A DNA stretch of 64,000 nt from Tetragenococcus halophilus subsp. halophilus DSM 20339 (GTDB lineage Bacteria; Bacillota; Bacilli; Lactobacillales; Enterococcaceae). The stretch spans positions 992,001 through 1,056,000 of the forward strand of contig NZ_PXYA01000001.1 in assembly GCF_003841405.1 (NCBI RefSeq), read 5' to 3'. The notes beneath the pieces are model-generated. The model saw nothing but the letters and a program-made list of their open reading frames with translations. It made no database searches and was not told the DNA's origin. Positions 50,474-58,944 of this stretch are shown here, one piece after another; the stretch's first letter is position 1; the number at the start of each line of letters is the position of its first letter. A program made the position numbers and the translations under genes.

Positions 50474-51220
50474 TTATAGTTGTTGATTTGTTGGTCGGAT
50501 GATCACTTCATTGAGTCCTACATCTTCTTCTTCGTTAATAGCAAACGCAATTAAACGCGCCACCGCGTCTGGGGAGATGGCATTTTCACTTAATTGGTCA
50601 AATTGAGCTCTAATTTCTGGATCAGCAATAGAATGGGTAAATTCAGTATCGATAGAGCCAGGAGAAACACTTATTACACGAACATTTTTCCCAATTTCTG
50701 CTTCTTCTTGTCGCAAGCCTTCTGTTAGTGCCTTAACAGCATATTTCGTTGCACTGTAAACGGCACCGCCAGGCATTACACTATGCGCACCAATAGAAGA
50801 AATATTTATAATATGACCCGTTTCTTGTTCATGCATAATGGGTAAAACTGCGCCAATGCCATAAAGCATTCCTTTTAGATTCGTATCGATTCCTTTATCC
50901 CATTCTTTATAATTATTTTCGTACAAATAAGACTGTGGCATAACCCCTGCGCAATTGATCATTACATCCACACGATTAAAATATTCTATTGCCTTATCTA
51001 CTAAATTTTGCACATCTTCACGCTTTGTAACATCTACTACGGTGGTCACGACTTCTCCATGATTTTCTTCAATCTCTTGCGCAACAGCTTGTAAACGATC
51101 TTCTCGAATATCTCCTAGAATCACTTTTGCACCTTGGTTTGCCAGATATATAGCGTTTGCTTTTCCCATGCCACTTGAAGCCCCTGTGATCACGATAACC
51201 TTATTTTTTATATTATCCAT
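50474..51220 (-). CDS. SDR family NAD(P)-dependent oxidoreductase
   Basis: 248 residues. Cofactor motif TGASSGMGKANA, NCAG, catalytic Ser in INISSIG and YSATK (Tyr-X3-Lys), followed by SPGSIDTEF. A classical short-chain dehydrogenase; substrate unknown. It stands alone between the cyclophilin-like genes and the aminotransferase remnant. Confidence 0.92.
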   Translation of the reverse strand: MDNIKNKVIVITGASSGMGKANAIYLANQGAKVILGDIREDRLQAVAQEIEENHGEVVTTVVDVTKREDVQNLVDKAIEYFNRVDVMINCAGVMPQSYLYENNYKEWDKGIDTNLKGMLYGIGAVLPIMHEQETGHIINISSIGAHSVMPGGAVYSATKYAVKALTEGLRQEEAEIGKNVRVISVSPGSIDTEFTHSIADPEIRAQFDQLSENAISPDAVARLIAFAINEEEDVGLNEVIIRPTNQQL

Positions 51221-51383
51221 TTACACCACACTCCTTGAAAATAGTCTAATTTTTAGTACTCTCCATCATAAATTAGCTTTTTTGAAATATCAAATACCTA
51301 TGTTAAATGCTTGCTATACATAAAGGACATACTAGAATGGCAAAAAAATATTATTACAAAAAAATGATCTTCTTCTTTTATTT

Positions 51384-51617
51384 TCAATTGATTGTTAATA
51401 CTTCTTTAACTACTTCATAAATAATATGTAACACTACTTCCAATTGCTCTTTTTCAATAGTTAGTGGGGGTAATAATTTTAATACCGTGTCTTGGCTTCC
51501 TACGCTTTCAATAATTAAGTTTCGTTCAAAGCATTCTTGTCGTACGCGTTCAGCTAACGTTGGATCAATAAAAGAAAAATCAATCCTCCAAATTATCCTT
51601 TACCACGCGACAAGCGT
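51384..51617 (-). pseudogene. Class III aminotransferase, C-terminal remnant
   Basis: The minus strand from about 51590 to a stop at 51384 reads DFSFIDPTLAERVRQECFER, then NLIIESVGSQDTVLKLLPPL and TIEKEQLEVVLHIIYEVVKE, the C-terminus of diaminobutyrate/GABA-type aminotransferases. Just upstream SRGKG is in another frame with one base missing before IIWRID, where IWGID would be expected. The front of the gene is absent and replaced by the terminator of the next gene. So it is a decayed fragment. The 438-base gap 51221-51658 holds this and no other gene. Confidence 0.8.
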
Positions 51618-51653
51618 AAAAAATACTCACAAACCAAAATGTGAGTATTTTTT
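51618..51653 (-). terminator. Terminator of the broken aldo/keto reductase
   Basis: AAAAAATACTCAC and GTGAGTATTTTTT, a 13-bp perfect stem. Confidence 0.92.
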
Positions 51654-51658
51654 GTCTA

Positions 51659-52525
51659 TTATTTATGAAAACGATAGCGATACATATCCATTAACCATTC
51701 CACTGTTTCAGGAGCACGATGATCAAAAAATAGGCTTTTACCGATGTCCAGCGTTTCAAGTTCACGCATTTCATCTTCTGTAAGGCTAAAGTCCCAGATG
51801 TTTATATTTTCCTGCATCCGCTCAGCATGAACAGACTTAGGTATAATCACAATATCTTTTTGTGTTAAAAACCGCAGCCCTATTTGTGCAGCCGTTTTCC
51901 CCTATTTTTCTCCAATACTTAACAAAACGGGATGGTGGAAGAAATTGTTTTTCCCTTCGGCTAAAGGTCCCCAAGATTCCATCTGTACCCCATATTGCTT
52001 CATAATTTTTCGCGCTTCTGGTTGTTGATAAAAAACATGGCTTTCCACCTGATTAACCATAGGTACTGTATCAGCAAAAGTAGACAAATCAATCAAACGA
52101 TCTGGGAAAAAGTTGGAAACACCAATAGCACGTATTTTCCCTTCACGATAAAATTCTTCTAAAGCGCGATAACCGCCATAATAATCTCCATAAGCTTGGT
52201 GCATAATTACTAAATCAATGTAATCAACTTGCAATTTTTCCAATGATTCATATAAAGATGCTTTCGTTTGTTCATAACCAGAATTGGTAAAGTCTACTTT
52301 TGTCGTAAGAAAGATGTCTTCTCGCTTAACATCACTTTCAATCATTGCTTCACCAACGGCACGTTCATTTTGATAAGCTTGTGCAGTATCAAGTAAACGA
52401 TAGCCTGTTTCTAACGCTTTTAAGACAACTTGCTTACATTCGCGGTTACTAATTTGATAAACCCCGAAGCCTTCTATTGGCATTTTTACACCATTATTTA
52501 AAGTAACTGTTGGTATATTCGTCAT
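51659..52525 (-). pseudogene. Aldo/keto reductase interrupted by an in-frame amber codon
   Basis: The N-terminal 207 residues (DTAQAYQNE, TTKVDFT, VIMHQAYGD) end at TAG 51902-51904. The same frame then continues without loss: GKTAAQIGLRFLTQKDIVII, PKSVHAERMQENINIWDFSL and on to 51659. The family has EKYGKTAAQ here, so a tyrosine codon TAC or TAT has become TAG by one base. No frame change or deletion. A translated product would lack the cofactor-binding C-terminus. Recent null allele, readthrough or a sequencing error. Confidence 0.88.
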
Positions 52526-52643
52526 AATCGTCCTCCTGTTTTTTTGATTATTTTATAAATTATCATAATTTTAGCTTAATACTTAACCCGAACGTTAAGT
52601 CAATTAAGTAATAACAAAAAATTAAAAATCTTTTTATAAAATG

Positions 52644-52680
52644 TAAAAATGACTGAGCTGACATTCTACTCAGTCATTTT
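52644..52680 (-). terminator. hxlA operon terminator
   Basis: AAAATGACTGAG and CTCAGTCATTTT, 12-bp perfect stem and T run on the minus strand. Confidence 0.9.
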
Positions 52681-52695
52681 ATATATTATTTTTAT

Positions 52696-53325
52696 TTATC
52701 TCGTTAACGTCGAATGGATCAAACTCGCTTCATATACTGGATCTGCGACATTTAAAATGCCACTACCTACAATAACAATATCAGGTTGAAGTGCAATATA
52801 ATCTTCTACTGTTTTACTATTAATGCCACCTGCTACTGCAATCTGTGCTTTTTTAACATATTTTTTCATCTCAATCAGATCTTCAATCGGTGTTCTACCT
52901 GCCTGTTGCTGATCTGCTCCAGTATGAACCGCAATAACATCCACGCCTAATTCTTCTAGTACTGGAATACGTGTAGCAAAGTCTTTTATACAGATCATAT
53001 CTACCATAACTTTGCGTCCTTGTTTTTTAGCTTGTTCTACACATCCGTTGATCGTTAAATCATCTGTAATTCCTAAAACAGTAACGTAATCAGCTCCTAC
53101 ATCATAGGCCAGTTGTGCTTCATAAGCTCCAGCGTCCATAATTTTAGCATCACATAAAATTTCTAATTCAGGAAATTTTCGCTTCATCTGCTCAACCGCT
53201 TTACGTCCTGCGTCAATTAAAAATGGTGTTCCTATTTCCACAATATCAATATACTGCTTTAGCTTATCTACTTGTGTTAATGCTTGTTCTAGACTTAATT
53301 CGTCAATGGCTAGTTGTAATTTCAT
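52696..53325 (-). CDS. hxlA: 3-hexulose-6-phosphate synthase
   Basis: 209 residues, OMP-decarboxylase-superfamily TIM barrel. MKLQLAIDELSLEQAL, the magnesium-site DAKIMDAGAYEA and VAGGINSKTV are diagnostic. Joins formaldehyde and ribulose-5-phosphate to D-arabino-3-hexulose-6-phosphate, or the reverse. Last gene of manA-hxlB-hxlA. Confidence 0.94.
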   Translation of the reverse strand: MKLQLAIDELSLEQALTQVDKLKQYIDIVEIGTPFLIDAGRKAVEQMKRKFPELEILCDAKIMDAGAYEAQLAYDVGADYVTVLGITDDLTINGCVEQAKKQGRKVMVDMICIKDFATRIPVLEELGVDVIAVHTGADQQQAGRTPIEDLIEMKKYVKKAQIAVAGGINSKTVEDYIALQPDIVIVGSGILNVADPVYEASLIHSTLTR

Positions 53326-53343
53326 ATAGCTCCTCCTCTTGTC

Positions 53344-53907
53344 TCATTCTAAATTTGCATGTTTTATAAAAGCTTTATCTGTATCAATTTTATTTTCTTT
53401 AGCTAATTCAACAATAAGGGTATCTCCTAAAACAAGTACAGCTTCTTCAAAAGTACTTCCGCCAGGTAAAATTCCTTTTTTATTTTCTTGGCTTGCTGGT
53501 AATTTATCTGTGTAAGCAGGAATTCGAACGACTTTGTCCGATAAATTAGCTAAAGTTGATTGTTCAAAAACGGTTAGTGTAGTAACCATACCATCGAAAT
53601 CTTTCGCTTTTGAGGCATTAGAAATCAATGAATTTGTTTCTCCTGAAGCACTTGCTAAAAGTAATAAGTCTCCTGAAAGAAAAGCTGGTGTTGTCACATC
53701 TCCTACTACATATACTTCAAACCCAATATGCATAAGACGCATTGCAAAACCTTTTAACATTAATAATGATCTGCCTGCGCCTGCAACAAAAATACGATTA
53801 CTTTTACGAATAACTGTAGTGAGTTCTTCTATTTGGCTTTTATTCATACGTTTTAGTGTATCAGCAAGTTCTATTGCTGCTTGATAAGCAGTATCTACCG
53901 AATTCAT
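53344..53907 (-). CDS. hxlB: 6-phospho-3-hexuloisomerase
   Basis: About 187 residues, single SIS domain: FVAGAGRSLLMLKGFAMRLM, then LASASGETNSL and GGSTFEEAVLVLGD. Converts 3-hexulose-6-phosphate to fructose-6-phosphate. ATG 53907 behind AGGAGG, one base after the manA stop. Upstream of hxlA by 18 bases. Confidence 0.94.
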   Translation of the reverse strand: MNSVDTAYQAAIELADTLKRMNKSQIEELTTVIRKSNRIFVAGAGRSLLMLKGFAMRLMHIGFEVYVVGDVTTPAFLSGDLLLLASASGETNSLISNASKAKDFDGMVTTLTVFEQSTLANLSDKVVRIPAYTDKLPASQENKKGILPGGSTFEEAVLVLGDTLIVELAKENKIDTDKAFIKHANLE

Positions 53908-53908
53908 T

Positions 53909-54865
53909 TTATTTGACCTCCTTTTCTTCATTTTTATAACTAGCAATAAAAGCATCAATATTTCCAGTGATTTTTAATTCACCGAGCCCTTCTGGCACAA
54001 GAATAGTTTCTCCCTTTTTTACCTTTGTGCCACTAATTTCCCCCTTACCTTCAACAATAGTAATAAAAGCAAAACGGTCAATTTCATAATATCCTTGTTC
54101 TTGCACTTTTGTCCTACTTAATGTATAAAGTCCCTGTTCGTCCCAGTAATCGGTAATTTCACAACCATCTTTTAAATAAGAATCATACCAAACAAATCCT
54201 TGTGATGTAACGGGTACAAGCACATTATCAACCACTTTATCAATGTGTAGCTCACGTTTTTGATCTGTTGTTGGTTCTACACGGTCATAATCAAATAGCC
54301 GATAAGTTAAATCTGCATTTCTTGAAATATTATAAGTTAAAACATCGCGTCCGATAGCGTGTAAAGTACCAGCAGGAATATCAATAAAATGATCTTTTTT
54401 GGCTGGTAAGTATTTCAGCAAATCTCCCCATTTTTTGTTATGAGCTAAATAAGCAAATTCTTCTTTTGTTTTTGCGTGATGACCAAATTCGATCTTCCCA
54501 TCTTCTGGTGTATCCAAAATAACCCATGCTTCTGGTTTTCCGCGGGAATTGTCATATTGTAAGGCATACGTATCATCTGGATGTAATTGCACCGATAAAT
54601 CTGCTAAAGGATCTAAAAGATTAACTCGAATAGGTAACTGTTCAGTATCACAGTTAAACCAATCAGGATAATCCTTATAAAGTGCCGATAACGTCATGTC
54701 CGTTCCTTCAACCGGACAATCCGCTCCATTAGGCAAAGCAACAACATTGTAAACCTCTCCCACTGGAAACACATCTGTTTCGTAATTAAATGTTTCCAAT
54801 ATACGTCTGCCGCCCCAAATTCTTGCTTCAAAAAAGGGAAGCACTTTTAAAATTTGTTTTTCCAT
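53909..54865 (-). CDS. manA: Mannose-6-phosphate isomerase, class I
   Basis: About 318 residues. Zinc-enzyme cupin features QLHPDD (metal-binding His) and the later PAGTLHAIGRDV and EGKGEISGTKVKKGE. Interconverts mannose-6-P and fructose-6-P. ATG 54865 after AAAGGA. First gene of the hxl operon and flanked by the AAAACAAAT sites that also face deoR. Confidence 0.93.
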   Translation of the reverse strand: MEKQILKVLPFFEARIWGGRRILETFNYETDVFPVGEVYNVVALPNGADCPVEGTDMTLSALYKDYPDWFNCDTEQLPIRVNLLDPLADLSVQLHPDDTYALQYDNSRGKPEAWVILDTPEDGKIEFGHHAKTKEEFAYLAHNKKWGDLLKYLPAKKDHFIDIPAGTLHAIGRDVLTYNISRNADLTYRLFDYDRVEPTTDQKRELHIDKVVDNVLVPVTSQGFVWYDSYLKDGCEITDYWDEQGLYTLSRTKVQEQGYYEIDRFAFITIVEGKGEISGTKVKKGETILVPEGLGELKITGNIDAFIASYKNEEKEVK

Positions 54866-54985
54866 AGAAAACAAATCCTTTCTGTTTGATTTCGTTTCTA
54901 TTTCAAATTATAAACAGTTGAATTTGTTTTTACAAGTATTTCCAAGAAAAAAATTGCTTTTCACCTGAATAAACCAAAAACAAAT
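54852..54985. promoter_or_regulatory. Inverted AAAACAAAT sites between manA and the DeoR gene
   Basis: ATTTGTTTT (54852-54860) and AAAACAAAT (54868-54876) form a perfect 9-7-9 inverted repeat at the manA start; a second ATTTGTTTT (54922-54930) and AAAACAAAT (54977-54985) lie 46 bases apart further out. Likely operators for the divergent DeoR protein. Confidence 0.65.
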
Positions 54986-54986
54986 A

Positions 54987-54995
54987 TGTTATACT
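54987..54995 (+). promoter_or_regulatory. Extended -10 promoter of the DeoR gene
   Basis: TGTTATACT (TGn plus TATACT) 25 bases before ATG 55020; no good -35. It directly abuts the last AAAACAAAT site. Confidence 0.55.
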
Positions 54996-55019
54996 GGAAT
55001 AAAAGTGAGGGATGTAACG

Positions 55020-55775
55020 ATGAAACTAACAAGTGATGAAAGGAAAAATCGTATTTTACATGAAGTCATTACAAAAAATAAAGTAGGTATAAACGCTTTA
55101 GCTGATGAATTTGGTGTTACTACTGAAACGATTCGTAAAGATGTTCATTTTTTACATAAAAAAAATATTATTTCTAAAAAGCATGGCTATGTCACTTTAG
55201 CGAATACGTTTTTCGAAAATGAATTTACTACAAAAGAAAACCAACAACTGACAGAAAAAATTCATTTAGCCGAGGCCGCATTGAAATTTATTCCTGAAAA
55301 TTCAGCTGTCTTTCTAGATACAAGTACCACTGTCTTACAATTAGCCAAATTGCTTATCATGAGAAGCGATCTAACAATTATTACCAATTCTTTGCGTATT
55401 GCGCAAGTTTTGTCTAATTCTGAAAACCAAGTTCTCCTTACCGGCGGTTCTTACCGAAAAAAAAGTAATTCTTATGTGGGAAATTGGGCATTAAATGCCA
55501 TCAGTTCATTAAATGTAGACGTCGCCTTTATTGGGTGTGACGGTTTTTCAGAAACTGGTCCTACGATTCGTTCCTATCAAGAATTGGAAATCAAAAAAGC
55601 AATTGCAGATCATAGTAAAAAGAATATTATCTTATGTGATAGTTCAAAAGTATTACAAGAAGGGCTATATACTTTCATTCCTTATGAAGAAATAGATATG
55701 ATCGTTACAGATAGGAAATTAGGAGAAAACGAAAGAGAGAAATTTCCGGAAGACATTTTTTTCTTTTCGAGTTGA
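55020..55775 (+). CDS. DeoR family transcriptional regulator of the manA-hxlBA operon
   Basis: About 251 residues. DeoR-type HTH (KVGINALADEFGVTTETIRK, residues about 18-38) and the sugar-phosphate sensing domain (FLDTSTTVLQLAKLL, GGSYRKKSNSYVG, FIGCDGFSETGPTIRS). The start is ATG 55020 behind GAGGG; GTG 55005 is less likely. Divergent from manA-hxlB-hxlA, with AAAACAAAT sites in between, so it probably represses them until a sugar phosphate binds. Confidence 0.9.
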   Translation: MKLTSDERKNRILHEVITKNKVGINALADEFGVTTETIRKDVHFLHKKNIISKKHGYVTLANTFFENEFTTKENQQLTEKIHLAEAALKFIPENSAVFLDTSTTVLQLAKLLIMRSDLTIITNSLRIAQVLSNSENQVLLTGGSYRKKSNSYVGNWALNAISSLNVDVAFIGCDGFSETGPTIRSYQELEIKKAIADHSKKNIILCDSSKVLQEGLYTFIPYEEIDMIVTDRKLGENEREKFPEDIFFFSS

Positions 55776-55820
55776 GTGAATTTTAGTGTAGTAAATTGTT
55801 CTTTTAGCTTATAACAAATC

Positions 55821-55875
55821 AAAAAAAGGGCCGGAAGATAAAATTTGTTTATATTTATCTTTCGGTCCTTTTTTT
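55821..55875. terminator. Convergent terminator
   Basis: A run of seven A and GGGCCGGAAGATAAA (55821-55842) pairs with TTTATCTTTCGGTCC plus seven T (55855-55876), with a few wobble pairs, between the deoR and lyase genes. Confidence 0.88.
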
Positions 55876-55876
55876 G

Positions 55877-57235
55877 TTATTCTAATGTAGCAACAACGGA
55901 TTGACATTTTTCTGCCATATCATGAGCTAACTTTGCTGAAAGACCGACGTAGTTTTCGGGTTTTAGCATTTCTAATAATTCTTCTTCTGTAAAAGACTGG
56001 CGAACGGTTTGATTGGCTAACAAAACTTCCCGATAGCTTTTCTCTGACGTTTCTGCTTCAATAGCTAATTCATAAATTAATTCATGTGCTTGGTCTTTTC
56101 CGATTCGATTAGCAAAGTACATCATAATATATTCGCTATTATCTATTCCTTGGTTAATATTGGCATTTTGCAACATTTGCTTTCTATTAACCGTCAAAGT
56201 ACGAGTTAATTCTTCCGCACGCATTAATATTTCTGTCATTAACTCTAATGATTCTGTTATCAGCCCATCAAATAACATATTACTCGTACTATCTGCTTCA
56301 AAAGGCCGCGCAGCAGAAGCGTAACCTGCTGAAGTTAAACTGTATAACTTTTGTGCGTTCGCGATAATCCCTTTAGATAACTTAGGATTAATTTTGTGTG
56401 GCATTGTACTGCTTCCAACAGTCCCTTTACTAAAACCTTCAGAAACTTCCGCAAATTCTTCAATAGAAGTTTGAAATACTTCTTCTGCAATTTTGTGGAG
56501 ATTATTTGCCAACAAAGCTAAACAATTAATATATTCAATTTTTTGAGAACTAATATTTCTTGAAGGAATTTCCATTGCAGGCATACCTAGAAGTTCTGCT
56601 ACTTTATTTTGTACCTGTATACCAACTTCTCCAGTGGAATTAAATGCACCTACAGCTCCGCCCATCATGGTAGTGAAAATTCTTTTTTCTACCTCTTGCA
56701 TACGTTCTAAAGACATCAATAATTCAGAAATCCAAGTCGCGACTTTATAACCGTAAGTAATCGGAATGGCATGTTTTCCATGGGTTCTTCCTGGCACTAC
56801 AGTATCTGCTTCTTTTTCAGCTAAGTCTGCTAAGTTTGCTAAAATATCTTTGACAAAAGATAAAAACCTTTCGTGTACCTTTTTAGCGGTCAAGTTTTGC
56901 GCCGTTTGTTGGATATTTTGCGTTGTTGCGCCGAAATGGATATATTTCCCTGTTTCTTTACCACATGCTAGTACAAAAACTTTTAAAAAGGGCACAAATC
57001 CATGTCCTACCTTTTGATAAATTTCATCCATTTTTTCGAAATCTAAGTTTTCTACTTTAGCTCGTTTAACAATTTTTTTTGCTTCTTCTTCAGGGATAAC
57101 TGCTAATTCGCCCTGTGCTTGTGCTAAAGCTGCTTCTATATCTAACCAAGATTGGTATTTCGCACGACTATTTAGCAGTTTCCTAATTCCTCTATCATCA
57201 AGTGTTTTACTTTTTGAATCATACAATGCACTCAT
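55877..57235 (-). CDS. Adenylosuccinate-lyase-superfamily enzyme of unknown substrate, PTS linked
   Basis: 452 residues. Fumarase/aspartase superfamily: His100 in YIHFGATTQNIQQTAQ, catalytic His152 in GRTHGKHAIPITYG, and the signature loop GSSTMPHKINP (274-284). PurB has TSxDVxDTA in the first region; here the ribose/phosphate-binding positions are TTQNIQQTA. So it is unlikely to be the purine enzyme and more likely a beta-elimination lyase that releases fumarate or a related acid. It follows a PTS permease gene after 8 bases. Substrate unknown. Confidence 0.85.
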   Translation of the reverse strand: MSALYDSKSKTLDDRGIRKLLNSRAKYQSWLDIEAALAQAQGELAVIPEEEAKKIVKRAKVENLDFEKMDEIYQKVGHGFVPFLKVFVLACGKETGKYIHFGATTQNIQQTAQNLTAKKVHERFLSFVKDILANLADLAEKEADTVVPGRTHGKHAIPITYGYKVATWISELLMSLERMQEVEKRIFTTMMGGAVGAFNSTGEVGIQVQNKVAELLGMPAMEIPSRNISSQKIEYINCLALLANNLHKIAEEVFQTSIEEFAEVSEGFSKGTVGSSTMPHKINPKLSKGIIANAQKLYSLTSAGYASAARPFEADSTSNMLFDGLITESLELMTEILMRAEELTRTLTVNRKQMLQNANINQGIDNSEYIMMYFANRIGKDQAHELIYELAIEAETSEKSYREVLLANQTVRQSFTEEELLEMLKPENYVGLSAKLAHDMAEKCQSVVATLE

Positions 57236-57243
57236 CTTTTCAC

Positions 57244-58806
57244 CTATTCTTTTTTCATTTCATCGTCGACAGCATTTCTAACGAATTCTACATAAGGACC
57301 AAATACAATATGAATATGATTTTTTTGTGGAAAAAAGACTCCGGATGCGCCAGATCCTTTTACCGCTTCTACATCCACTTGATCTTGATCTTTTAAGTCA
57401 ATTCTTAAGCGAGAGACACAATTATCGATATTTTTAATATTTTCTTTCCCACCTAGACCAGCAAGAACAACACCAGCCACTTCATCATACTTTTTCTCTG
57501 CTAATAATGTATTACTTTTTAACCCTTTTTCACGACCTAATGTTTCTAAATTAAATTTCCTAATCGCATATTTAAAAACAAAATAAAAGACCACGAAGTT
57601 AACTAATCCAAGTAGAACTAAATTTAACCAATTGGTGTTTTCATACATTAAACCAAAGATACCAAAATCAAAAATGGAGCCTCGAATGTAGCCGATACCT
57701 ACATTTAAAAAGTTAAGTGGAATCGTCATTACACCACATAATACAGCGTAAACAATAAATAGCTGTGGTGCAATAAATAAGAAAGAAAACTCTAAAGGTT
57801 CTGTAATATTACCTAGAAATGCGGTTAACACGACCGTTAATATGGCACCTTTGGCAAGTTTTTTATTGTCTTTAAATGCCGTATGATACATGGCCAAACC
57901 AATCGCTGGTACGCGAAACAAAGTAGTTAACATTTGCCCACTAGCTAGATATTTGAACAAGTCGGGCGCCATCCTCCAAGCAGGGTTGTCAGGACCTAAA
58001 TCAAATAATACTTTATTTGTCGCATTCAAAATTCCGATATATTGTTGACCATCAATCATATATACGCCACCAGCTTCGGTAAAACGTACGATAGAAGCTA
58101 AAACATGATGAAGACCAAATGGAATCAAAGCTCTATGAGCAAACCAATAAGCACCTACACCAAATACATCATTTAGAAATACTGGAGAGATAAACAGTAA
58201 GAACCTAGTAAACAACCCCCATATAATTGGAACAATTAGCCCAATCGGAATCATAAAGAAGAACGTAGCCATTGGAGGGAACTTCTTGCCTCCAAAAAAG
58301 GCAAAAGCTAAAGGAAGCTCTGTTTTATAGAATTTATCCGTACAATAAGCGGCAACTAAACCAGCAATAATACCTCCAGCTGCATCCAACTTAAGCGTTT
58401 GGATTCCTAATACAATACCTTGTCCTGCTTCAGCCATTGATTGTTCATCTACTAAGGCTCCTGTTAACGTTAAGTATACATTGACCACAATCAGTAAAGT
58501 AACATAACCTAAAACAGAGGAAAACACAGCAATCCCTTTGTCAACTTTTGACATCCCATAGGCGACCCCCATCGCAAACAGTAAAGGGATGTTATCAAAT
58601 ATTACGCCCGTGATAGACTGTAAACTATTTAAAATAGCTTGAACTGTTGAATTCCCTAACCACGAAACATTTTCGATCATATAGCTTTGGGTTAAAGCAC
58701 CCGTTAACCCCATTACCATACCAATAGGTGCCATTACACCAATAGGTAACAATAAAGAACGGCCAAATTTTTGTATTCCGTCTTTCATTTTCTCCTTCAC
58801 TTCCAT
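57244..58806 (-). CDS. PTS transporter subunit IIBC, glucose/maltose superfamily
   Basis: 520 residues. EIIC domain (about 1-415), with the GNITEPLEF motif at 332-340 and IPFGLHHVL, and a C-terminal EIIB domain (about 440-520) with the phosphorylated Cys463 in NIDNCVSRLRIDLKD. No EIIA, so a shared EIIA-Glc is needed. Imports and phosphorylates a substrate while the co-transcribed lyase acts on the product. The lyase and its PRD-like regulator suggest a specific unknown sugar derivative. Confidence 0.9.
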   Translation of the reverse strand: MEVKEKMKDGIQKFGRSLLLPIGVMAPIGMVMGLTGALTQSYMIENVSWLGNSTVQAILNSLQSITGVIFDNIPLLFAMGVAYGMSKVDKGIAVFSSVLGYVTLLIVVNVYLTLTGALVDEQSMAEAGQGIVLGIQTLKLDAAGGIIAGLVAAYCTDKFYKTELPLAFAFFGGKKFPPMATFFFMIPIGLIVPIIWGLFTRFLLFISPVFLNDVFGVGAYWFAHRALIPFGLHHVLASIVRFTEAGGVYMIDGQQYIGILNATNKVLFDLGPDNPAWRMAPDLFKYLASGQMLTTLFRVPAIGLAMYHTAFKDNKKLAKGAILTVVLTAFLGNITEPLEFSFLFIAPQLFIVYAVLCGVMTIPLNFLNVGIGYIRGSIFDFGIFGLMYENTNWLNLVLLGLVNFVVFYFVFKYAIRKFNLETLGREKGLKSNTLLAEKKYDEVAGVVLAGLGGKENIKNIDNCVSRLRIDLKDQDQVDVEAVKGSGASGVFFPQKNHIHIVFGPYVEFVRNAVDDEMKKE

Positions 58807-58839
58807 TTCCTTCTAATTTATGATAACTTCAGTTTAGTT

Positions 58840-58853
58840 AGAAATCGCTTTCG
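58840..58853. promoter_or_regulatory. cre-like site before the PTS gene
   Basis: AGAAATCGCTTTCG has the palindromic core GAAATCGCTTTC of CcpA sites (consensus TGnAAnCGnWnnCW), with mismatches at both outer bases. Lies 34-47 bases before the PTS start. Confidence 0.35.
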
Positions 58854-58944
58854 CTACAAGGTTCGTTTTTGTCTTTCCTGCGTTTCAATAAGGAACCATT
58901 AGCTACTTGCAAAAAATGCTATACTAAACTCAGGAGTTGATTTT

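Noticed and set aside
55877-57235. Housekeeping adenylosuccinate lyase (purB)
   Set aside because: The signature fits the superfamily but the TSxDVxDTA nucleotide-binding region is changed and it sits in a PTS operon, not with purine genes.
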